Below are positions 1-5,016 of a stretch of DNA of 8,616 nucleotides, one piece after another. The DNA is taken from the NCBI GenBank assembly GCA_002473085.1, contig DKTP01000078.1, positions 1 through 8,616 of the forward strand, in the 5' to 3' direction. The notes beneath the pieces are model-generated. The model had not been told where the DNA came from and did no database searches. It saw nothing but the letters and a program-made list of their open reading frames with translations. Positions within the stretch are counted from its first letter, which is position 1; each line of letters starts with the position of its first letter. The stretch comes from Anaerolineales bacterium UBA7227 (GTDB lineage Bacteria; Chloroflexota; Anaerolineae; Anaerolineales; Villigracilaceae). The position numbers and the translations under genes were made by a program.

Positions 1-72
1 TCCCTGTTGTCTGTGAACCTTGTTAAGTTCGATTACATTACAGCAATGTATGTCTGAAACCAGATTATTCAT
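1..72 (-). CDS. FdtA/WxcM-like sugar 3,4-ketoisomerase, N-terminal end only (runs off left edge)
   Basis: Reading the minus strand from an ATG at 72-70 gives 24 codons that continue off the left edge. The peptide begins MNNLVSDIHC and then reads NVIELNKVHRQQG. That matches the usual start of FdtA/QdtA-type cupin enzymes, whose first strand has the form 'IELPKVxDxRGNL'. These enzymes isomerise dTDP-4-keto-6-deoxyglucose to its 3-keto form in the synthesis of 3-amino sugars for surface glycans. The ATG overlaps the TGA of the upstream gene (ATGA at 72-69), so the two are probably translationally coupled. No clear Shine-Dalgarno sequence precedes it. The overlap and the N-terminal match support the call; most of the protein, including the catalytic region, is outside the window. 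Confidence 0.6.
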   Translation of the reverse strand, partial: MNNLVSDIHCCNVIELNKVHRQQG

Positions 73-329
73 GCTTGAAGAATACTTTTGAATTCATCAA
101 AATTACGTATGTAATCTGCGTCTGAAAAGTCTGTTGATGCAATGATAAGCGCAAGAGAATTGGTGGAGAAGTTTTCCATCGTTCTCCATATCATTTTAGG
201 CACATACAAGCCATAGTAGGATCTGCATAAATGAAAGCGGAATTCACCGTTACCATTGTGGAGAGATACATCAAAACTTCCTGAAAGGGCTACAATGAGC
301 TCTTCAGTCTCCCTGAAGGCATGACCCAC
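69..329 (-). CDS. FdtA/WxcM-like dTDP-sugar 3,4-ketoisomerase, N-terminally truncated cupin
   Basis: The minus-strand frame ending at the TGA 71-69 encodes a cupin of the FdtA/QdtA/WxcM family. The matching part starts at GHAF (326-315) and runs to the stop: the ELIVALSGSFDVSL strand, then GLYVPKMIWR, then DYIRNFDEF near the C-terminus. The family acts on dTDP-4-keto-6-deoxyhexoses in the cytoplasm. About 40 N-terminal residues expected of the family are missing; upstream of about 329 the open frame continues to 431, but there it is only the antisense of a lipoprotein gene. I give 329 (a GTG) as the limit of plausible coding sequence, not as a native start. The family's HAH motif reads HAF here, so the second His is absent. 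The gene is AT-rich like the rest of 1-320. Probably non-functional as it stands, or an artefact of the join at 321-333. Confidence 0.75.
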   Translation of the reverse strand: MGHAFRETEELIVALSGSFDVSLHNGNGEFRFHLCRSYYGLYVPKMIWRTMENFSTNSLALIIASTDFSDADYIRNFDEFKSILQA

Positions 330-333
330 CCTG
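321..333. other. Breakpoint: abrupt join between an AT-rich sugar-gene region and a GC-rich lipoprotein region
   Basis: To the left, minus-strand FdtA-like homology holds up to GHA at 326-318 and then stops about 40 residues short of a start. To the right, plus-strand lipoprotein linker sequence (PTLPPTPTQIC) begins right after a TGA at 322-324, with no start codon or signal peptide. G+C is 38% over 1-300 by my count and about 65% in the sample 481-540. Two unrelated genes losing their 5' ends at the same point means a recombination junction or an assembly/chimera join. The exact base cannot be fixed because the Thr/Pro-coding linker has low complexity. Confidence 0.8.
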
Positions 334-1206
334 CCTCCCACCCCCACGCAGATCTGCGACGCGGCTGCATTTGTCACAGACGTCACCGTGCCAGACGGGA
401 CTGTCTTCGCGCCCAACACCGCGTTCGTCAAGACCTGGCGTTTGAAGAACGTCGGAACCTGCTCGTGGACTCCCTCCTATACGATCGTCTTCGATCACGG
501 CGATCAGATGAGCGGTCCCAGCGCGCAGGCGCTCACGAGCAACGTCAACCCCGGCCAGACGGTGGATCTTTCCGTCAACCTCGTCTCCCCGGCCGTCAAC
601 GGCTCGTATAAAGGCTATTGGAAACTCCGCAACCCCAGCGGTGTGACCTTCACGCAATTCTATGCCGACGTCAAGGTGGCTGTACTCAGCAGCGGCTTTG
701 ACCTGTACACGCGCGCCCCCGACGCGGCATGGATCGGCGGCGGCGGTGGCGGCGGCGGAACAATTCTGACCTTTGGCGGGCCAGATTCTGACCCTAACGG
801 GTTTGTCATGTATCGCAGCGGCTTTTTGCTGGAAGACGGCTCCTCCCCGTCCAAGATCCTCGAGACGCACCCTAAGTGGGTGGATGACGGCGTCATCTCG
901 GGCGAGTATCCCGCCTATACCATTGTGGCCGGCGAGCGTTTCCGCGCCAAGATCGGCTTCCTGGCGAAGGCCGACGGTACTTGCGGGGCGGGAAAAGTGA
1001 AATTCCAGCTCAACTATAAAGAGGGCGGCTCCCTTCATCCGCTGGGTACTTGGACCAAGAATTGCAATGGAAACCTGATGACGCTGGACGTTGACCTGAG
1101 CAGCCTGGCCGGGCATAGTATTCGATTGGTCCTGGCGGTATTGGCCGACGGCCCGGCATCTCAAGACTGGGCCGTGTGGGTGGCGCCACGCGTCGTGCTT
1201 CCGTAA
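325..1206 (+). CDS. 5'-truncated NBR1-Ig (four-tryptophan) domain protein with second C-terminal domain
   Basis: The frame is open from 325 (after a TGA at 322-324) to the TAA at 1204-1206. It begins inside a Thr/Pro linker, without signal peptide or lipobox. The first possible start is GTG at 388, which lies inside the Ig domain and would drop its first Cys, so this is best read as a gene whose 5' end was lost at the breakpoint. The NBR1-Ig domain spans roughly 355-690, with Cys (355), KTW (430-438), CSW (460-468) and the GYW strand near 616. A second domain follows from about 700, starting at DAAW, to the end (WVAPRVVLP). It resembles the C-terminal domain of the protein at 2348-3607 (paired motifs GEYPAYTIVAGERF / GVYPPIRVKDGDRF). 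A run of eight Gly interrupts it. The intact protein was probably a surface lipoprotein; its function is unknown. Confidence 0.8.
   Translation, partial: PTLPPTPTQICDAAAFVTDVTVPDGTVFAPNTAFVKTWRLKNVGTCSWTPSYTIVFDHGDQMSGPSAQALTSNVNPGQTVDLSVNLVSPAVNGSYKGYWKLRNPSGVTFTQFYADVKVAVLSSGFDLYTRAPDAAWIGGGGGGGGTILTFGGPDSDPNGFVMYRSGFLLEDGSSPSKILETHPKWVDDGVISGEYPAYTIVAGERFRAKIGFLAKADGTCGAGKVKFQLNYKEGGSLHPLGTWTKNCNGNLMTLDVDLSSLAGHSIRLVLAVLADGPASQDWAVWVAPRVVLP
736..759 (+). repeat. Poly-glycine codon run (eight GGN codons)
   Basis: Eight consecutive Gly codons (seven GGC/GGT, then GGA) follow Trp-Ile in the second domain of the truncated lipoprotein. The paralogue at 2348-3607 has a non-repetitive stretch with the motif LPCPG at the matching place. 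The GGC-rich run is the kind of sequence that grows by replication slippage. Confidence 0.7.
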
Positions 1207-1214
1207 TCTGCCCC

Positions 1215-1258
1215 AGGCGCCCGGCAAGACAGCCGGGCGCCTCCCTTAAACCTTTCTT
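1215..1258 (+). terminator. Hairpin, probable terminator of the truncated lipoprotein gene
   Basis: A perfect 11-bp stem (AGGCGCCCGGC at 1215-1225 with its complement at 1232-1242) closes a 6-nt loop, beginning 8 bases after the stop codon. The tail (CCCTTAAACCTTTCTT) is pyrimidine-rich but has no clean U run, so efficiency is uncertain. It separates this gene from the next promoter. Confidence 0.65.
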
Positions 1259-1266
1259 ATTTACGG

Positions 1267-1276
1267 GCGTTATAAT
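1267..1276 (+). promoter_or_regulatory. Putative promoter -10 element (GCGTTATAAT)
   Basis: A perfect TATAAT at 1271-1276 lies 42 bases before the ATG at 1319, just downstream of a terminator-like hairpin. The identical ten bases recur at 3648-3657 before another lipoprotein gene. I see no good -35 hexamer 16-18 bases upstream, so this rests on the -10 match, its position and its recurrence. Confidence 0.5.
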
Positions 1277-1318
1277 CCGGCTGGCATTTCCCTGTGGAAC
1301 CATGCCGAAAGGACAAGA

Positions 1319-2242
1319 ATGAAGCGAACCTTTCCCCTGTTTTCCATCCTGTTGATCGCCAGTCTCGCGCTCGGCGCGTGCGGCGGCGCGGACAATCAAT
1401 CGGCCATCGCCACCGCGGTCGCGTTGACGGTCCAGGCGCAGGCCGCGCCCACCCAGGTCCTCATCCGGCCGTCCGAGACGCCGACGAATCCCCCCGCGGC
1501 CCCCTCGGTCCCGCCCGCCGTCACGTCCACGTTCACGCCCGCGCCGGGTTCGTTTGGCGGCTGCATGTCTGCCAGCCTCGTTTCGGAAAATCCGCCCGAC
1601 AAGACCATCCTGAAGCCCGGCGAGAAATTTCTGAAGACGTGGCGCATCCAAAATACCAGTAATTGCGCCTGGAACACCAACTACAAACTCGTCTTTTGGA
1701 ACGGCGACCTGATGGGCGGCTCGTATAACTACAACTTTCCACAGATCCTTCCGGCCGGCCAAAGCGCGGACGTGAGCGTGTGGCTGGCCGCGCCCGAGAC
1801 GCCCGGCGCCTACAAGGGCGAATGGATGCTGCAAACGCCCGACGGAAAGAACTTTGGCGTCGGCGCGTACCAGTCTCCCTTCTGGGCCGAGATCGCGGTG
1901 GTCTCTGCCAGCGAGACGCCCGCCTACGGCATCACCGCCGTCTCCTACGAACTTGAACGTAACCCCAGAACCGGCTGCAACACCAACAACTGGTACACCG
2001 TGACCGCCCGCGTCTCGTTCAGCGGCCCGATGCCCGAGGTCGTTCTCCAATTCCAGCACAGCGACGGCTTCAAATCCAGCAAGTTCAAACTGGCGATCGA
2101 CGGGGCCGTCGCCAAAGACTTCAAGGACGAATGGAAGTTCCATATTGCGGACTCGCAGGGCCCCAAGTGGATCCGTCTCACGCAGGTGTTTCCCACCTAC
2201 ATTGAGTTCGACAAGGTAAACTTCACCTTTGAGTGCAAGTAA
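1319..2242 (+). CDS. NBR1-Ig (four-tryptophan) domain lipoprotein with a Cys-containing C-terminal domain
   Basis: This 307-aa protein starts at an ATG preceded by AAAGGA at 1308-1313. Residues 1-21 form a lipoprotein signal peptide with lipobox LGAC (Cys21), so export and lipid anchoring are expected. Residues 28-45 are Ala/Thr/Val/Gln-rich and about 43-75 form a Pro/Thr linker. The NBR1-Ig domain covers about 82-195, with Cys82, KTW (Trp108), CAW (Cys116, Trp118), Trp155, Trp169 and the NFGVG strand. Residues about 203-307 form a further domain unlike that of the neighbours, with many aromatic residues and Cys220 and Cys306. It appears to be a single-gene unit, with a putative promoter at 1267-1276 and a strong terminator after the stop. 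In eukaryotic NBR1 and ILRUN this fold is a protein-interaction module; its bacterial ligand is not known to me. Confidence 0.88.
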   Translation: MKRTFPLFSILLIASLALGACGGADNQSAIATAVALTVQAQAAPTQVLIRPSETPTNPPAAPSVPPAVTSTFTPAPGSFGGCMSASLVSENPPDKTILKPGEKFLKTWRIQNTSNCAWNTNYKLVFWNGDLMGGSYNYNFPQILPAGQSADVSVWLAAPETPGAYKGEWMLQTPDGKNFGVGAYQSPFWAEIAVVSASETPAYGITAVSYELERNPRTGCNTNNWYTVTARVSFSGPMPEVVLQFQHSDGFKSSKFKLAIDGAVAKDFKDEWKFHIADSQGPKWIRLTQVFPTYIEFDKVNFTFECK

Positions 2243-2246
2243 CCTG

Positions 2247-2280
2247 AACCGAGCCGAGGCCTTCCCCGGCTCGGTTTTTT
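2247..2280 (+). terminator. Rho-independent terminator
   Basis: A perfect 10-bp stem (AACCGAGCCG at 2247-2256, complement at 2267-2276) with a 10-nt loop ends in a T tract at 2275-2280. It starts 4 bases after the TAA of the preceding lipoprotein gene. This is a textbook intrinsic terminator and makes that gene a separate transcription unit from the next. Confidence 0.92.
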
Positions 2281-2347
2281 GTACGGAACTTTCCATAAGT
2301 CGGCTTCGTCTCAAACCGTGACAGATTTTTTGCATGGAGATTTAACG

Positions 2348-3607
2348 ATGAAGTTTCGCTATTTTGCCTTTTCGCTGGCTTTGACCGTGGTGGCGCTGGT
2401 TCAGGCTGCCTGCAACCTGCCCCGCGCGGAACGACCAGATCCCGCCTCCACATTGAACGCTTTATACACCCAGTCGGCTCAAACGCTGGAAGCCATGGCC
2501 TCCCAGTCTGCGCCCACGCTGGCAATTGCCTCGCCGACGCCGCTGTCCACCAGTACGCCTGCGGTTTCCTCGCCGCTCCCCCCGGTGTGGACCAGCACGC
2601 CGGTCACGCGCTGCGACTGGGCCGATTTCGTCTCGGATATGACCTATCCCGACGGGTCGGTCCTCGGGCGCAACGAACCCTTCACGAAGGTCTGGCGCAT
2701 CCGCAACATCGGAACCTGCTCGTGGACGGGCAACTACGCCCTCGTCTTCGTCAGCGGCGATGCGATGGACGCGCCGGTCGCGGTCGCGCTGACCGGCAAC
2801 GTCAATCCCGGCCAGACTGTGGACATCCCGGTCAACCTCGTCTCGCCCGGCAAAGACGGCCGTTACCGCGGCTACTTTAAACTGCGAAACGCCTCGGGCG
2901 TGCTGTTCGGCGTCGGACCGCAGGCCGCCACCTCCTTCTGGGTGGACATTGCGGTGACGGGAGAGAATTTCGTGGCCTACGATTTCGCCTCCAACTTCTG
3001 CGACGCGAGCTGGAATAACGGACAGATCTACCTGCCCTGCCCCGGCGTGGAAGGCGACGGCGCCGGTTACGCCATCGCGGCGGCCAACCCGAAGCTCGAA
3101 AACGGGAATCAGTCCGGGAGCGTGGGACTGTTGACGGTCCCGCGCGACGCGAACAACGGCTACATCCAGGGCGTCTATCCGCCCATCCGCGTCAAGGACG
3201 GCGACCGCTTCCGCTCCATCGTCAACTGCCGCTACAACTCCGCCGGCTGCAACGTGGTCTTCCGCCTCGATTACCAGGTCGGCGGCGGCGCGTTGAAAAA
3301 CCTCGGGCAGTGGAACGAAGCCTACGAGGGTCAGTGGTATTCGCTCGATATTGACCTGAGCCCGTTGAAGGGACAGGATGTCGTGTTCGTGTTCACTGTC
3401 CACGCCAACGGCGCGTTCTTCAAGGATTTCGCCATGTGGATCGGCCCGCGCCTGCTTCGCCCGGGCCCGCCGCCGCCCACCCTGACGCCAACCTCCACTC
3501 CCACCGTCACCCTCACGCCCAGCGCCACCGCCACGCTCACAGCGACGCCCACCGCCACAGAGACAGTCACCGAGACGCAAACGCCCACGCCTACTTCCAC
3601 GCCCTGA
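2348..3607 (+). CDS. NBR1-Ig (four-tryptophan) domain lipoprotein with second domain and Thr/Pro C-terminal tail
   Basis: I chose the ATG at 2348, preceded by GGAGA at 2336-2340, because it places a signal peptide at the N-terminus: MKFRYF, a hydrophobic stretch, then QAAC with Cys22. An upstream ATG at 2279 would bury that signal and lies in the preceding terminator. The product is 419 aa. Residues 36-58 (YTQSAQT motif) and a Pro/Ser/Thr linker precede the NBR1-Ig domain at about 89-204, with Cys89, KVW (Trp116), CSW (Cys124, Trp126), PGQTVD and FGVG. Residues about 210-371 form a second domain with Cys218, Cys231, Cys294 and Cys301, related to that of the truncated protein at 325-1206. The last 45 or so residues are a Thr/Pro/Ser tail ending at the stop, oddly with no domain after it. 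Probably a surface-anchored binding protein; ligand unknown. Confidence 0.88.
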   Translation: MKFRYFAFSLALTVVALVQAACNLPRAERPDPASTLNALYTQSAQTLEAMASQSAPTLAIASPTPLSTSTPAVSSPLPPVWTSTPVTRCDWADFVSDMTYPDGSVLGRNEPFTKVWRIRNIGTCSWTGNYALVFVSGDAMDAPVAVALTGNVNPGQTVDIPVNLVSPGKDGRYRGYFKLRNASGVLFGVGPQAATSFWVDIAVTGENFVAYDFASNFCDASWNNGQIYLPCPGVEGDGAGYAIAAANPKLENGNQSGSVGLLTVPRDANNGYIQGVYPPIRVKDGDRFRSIVNCRYNSAGCNVVFRLDYQVGGGALKNLGQWNEAYEGQWYSLDIDLSPLKGQDVVFVFTVHANGAFFKDFAMWIGPRLLRPGPPPPTLTPTSTPTVTLTPSATATLTATPTATETVTETQTPTPTSTP

Positions 3608-3621
3608 GATTGACGCCGCGC

Positions 3622-3643
3622 GGCCTGTCGGAAACGGCAGGCC
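3622..3643 (+). terminator. GAAA-tetraloop hairpin, possible terminator, directly before a promoter
   Basis: GGCCTGTCG (3622-3630) pairs with CGGCAGGCC (3635-3643) as a 9-bp stem with one G-T wobble around a GAAA loop. It starts 14 bases after the preceding stop. No T tract follows; instead a TATAAT begins 9 bases later. It may end the upstream transcript weakly or insulate the next promoter. Confidence 0.45.
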
Positions 3644-3647
3644 AACT

Positions 3648-3657
3648 GCGTTATAAT
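3648..3657 (+). promoter_or_regulatory. Putative promoter -10 element (GCGTTATAAT)
   Basis: A perfect TATAAT at 3652-3657 sits 27 bases before the ATG at 3685, in the same ten-base context as at 1267-1276. No convincing -35 is visible. If active it would drive the two following lipoprotein genes and, by read-through, queG and rdgB. Confidence 0.5.
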
Positions 3658-3684
3658 GATATTGCTGTTTGCTTCGGAGGAATC

Positions 3685-4368
3685 ATGCGAATTTTGACTG
3701 TACTTGGCGCTGCCATCCTGCTTCTGACGTTGACCGCCTGCGGTTCATCCCAGACCCCGGCTCCAACGGCGGATACTTCCCTGATCTACACCCAGGCCGC
3801 GCAGACGGTGGTGGTCCAGTTGACCCAGACCTCGGCCGTGCAGACCGCGCTCGCGCCCACCGACACTCCCCAGCCGACCTTTACTTCCGCTCCCACCGTA
3901 TCCGTTCCCACGCTGGACCTGCTGGGGCTGACCACCGCCACAAATCAACCCCTGCCTGCCCCGCCCGGAGTCTCCACGCCCACCCTCTTCCTGCCGCCGC
4001 TTCCCACGCCCACCGGTCCGCTCTGCAACGACTCGGTTTATATCCGCGACGTCGGCACAAAGGACGGGACCGTCCTCAAGCCCGGCCAGGCGTTTGCCAA
4101 GGGCTGGCTCATTCAAAATACCGGCGTCTGCAAGTGGACGGCCGGTTACCGCCTCGTCCGCGTGGGAGGCAATACCGATTTTGGCGGCGCCACTTTCGTC
4201 ATCCGCTATCCAAATCAGGAAGTGGCGCCCGGGGCGATTGCCGAGATCTCGCTCAATCTCGTGGCCCCCAAACAACCCGGCACGTACGAAGGCCGCTATC
4301 AAATGTATACCGACCTCAACGTCCCCTTCGGCACCGGCATGACCGTCGCGGTGGAAGTCCGAAAATAG
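3685..4368 (+). CDS. NBR1-Ig (four-tryptophan) domain lipoprotein
   Basis: The ATG at 3685 has GGAGG at 3676-3680 and opens a 227-aa product. Residues 1-19 are a signal peptide with lipobox LTAC (Cys19). The open frame reaches back to 3436, but that extension is only the shifted reading of the upstream Thr/Pro tail. After the lipid-modified Cys comes the segment IYTQAAQTVVVQLTQT (34-49), then a long Thr/Pro/Ser linker (to about 112). The single NBR1-Ig domain occupies about 114-227: Cys114, KGW (Trp141), CKW (Cys149, Trp151), an APGAIAEISL strand and a final FGTGMTVAVEV strand. The Trp usually found in the 'YxGxW' strand is Tyr here (GRYQMY, Tyr205). There is no C-terminal domain. The next lipoprotein gene follows after 24 bases, so they are likely co-transcribed. 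Function unknown. Confidence 0.88.
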   Translation: MRILTVLGAAILLLTLTACGSSQTPAPTADTSLIYTQAAQTVVVQLTQTSAVQTALAPTDTPQPTFTSAPTVSVPTLDLLGLTTATNQPLPAPPGVSTPTLFLPPLPTPTGPLCNDSVYIRDVGTKDGTVLKPGQAFAKGWLIQNTGVCKWTAGYRLVRVGGNTDFGGATFVIRYPNQEVAPGAIAEISLNLVAPKQPGTYEGRYQMYTDLNVPFGTGMTVAVEVRK

Positions 4369-4392
4369 CAGGTTCCAAGCAAGGAGATTCCC

Positions 4393-5016
4393 ATGAAAAC
4401 CAAACGTCACATCCCGGCCATCCTTTTGACGATATTGCTGGCCGCCTGCGCGCCCAAAGAGACTCCTATGCCCACGCCCGACATCGGCGCCATCCAGACC
4501 GCCGCGGCCGCGACCGTGATGGCGGAGGTCCTCGCCACGCAGAACGCCGCCGCTTCGCTCACCCCGCTCGCCACGCCCACCGTCGAAGCGACCGAGCCTC
4601 CCGCCGAGACGCCCACCGTCACCGTGACCGTCTCCGTCGTGCTCACGCCGGGCGCGATCGGCACATCGCTCGGATTGTGCGACGACGCGAATTTCAACCC
4701 GGCCACGGTGGATGTGACCATTCCCGACGGCGAAGTGGTAACGGCTGGTCAGGAATTCCTCAAAACCTGGAAGATCCGCAACACCGGCAGCTGCACCTGG
4801 GGCGCGGGCTATCGCGTCGTCTACGCCTACGGCGAAAGGATGAACGGCGCGCCGGCCGCCATCCCCGTCCCGGTCACGCCTAACCAGGAAGTGGACGTCT
4901 CCGTCCAATTCAAAGCGCCCGCCAAAGCCGGGCAATATTCCAGCACCTGGCGCATGGCGAACGCGCAGGGCAGCGCCTTCGGACAGTTCTTATACGTTCT
5001 GATCGTTGTCCGCTAG
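4393..5016 (+). CDS. NBR1-Ig (four-tryptophan) domain lipoprotein, minimal form
   Basis: The ATG at 4393 is preceded by AAGGAG at 4381-4386 with ideal spacing. The 207-aa product has a signal peptide with lipobox LAAC (Cys19), an Ala/Thr-rich segment (IQTAAAATVMAEVLATQ, 34-50) and a Thr/Pro/Val linker to about 90. One NBR1-Ig domain spans about 96-207: Cys96, KTW (Trp126), CTW (Cys134, Trp136), the STW strand (Trp186) and FGQF before the last strand. This is the smallest of the set, with nothing after the Ig domain. It lies 24 bases after the previous lipoprotein gene, and its TAG shares a base with the GTG of queG, so translation may be coupled. The family role in bacteria is not established; a ligand-binding or scaffolding head on a lipid anchor is my inference. 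Confidence 0.88.
   Translation: MKTKRHIPAILLTILLAACAPKETPMPTPDIGAIQTAAAATVMAEVLATQNAAASLTPLATPTVEATEPPAETPTVTVTVSVVLTPGAIGTSLGLCDDANFNPATVDVTIPDGEVVTAGQEFLKTWKIRNTGSCTWGAGYRVVYAYGERMNGAPAAIPVPVTPNQEVDVSVQFKAPAKAGQYSSTWRMANAQGSAFGQFLYVLIVVR

Noticed and set aside
321..611. Plus-strand 96-aa frame starting with ATG at 321
   Set aside because: It is the +1 shift of the Ig-domain frame and starts at the breakpoint; the product is Arg/His-rich without recognisable features.
1010..2335. Long minus-strand open frame (441 aa) opposite the lipoprotein gene at 1319-2242
   Set aside because: It is antisense to a gene with signal peptide, domain and terminator. Its product is Arg/Gly-rich with no family features, as expected from GC-biased codons read backwards. 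The same applies to minus-strand frames at 304-1227, 2462-3580 and 3745-4935.
2279..2347. Upstream ATG start for the 2348-3607 lipoprotein
   Set aside because: It lies in the terminator T tract region and would hide the signal peptide; the ATG at 2348 has a ribosome site and a correct lipoprotein signal.
3669..4883. Plus-strand open frame of 404 aa in a shifted frame over two lipoprotein genes
   Set aside because: The product is rich in His, Arg and Pro and crosses the boundary of two well-supported genes in another frame; it is a composition shadow.
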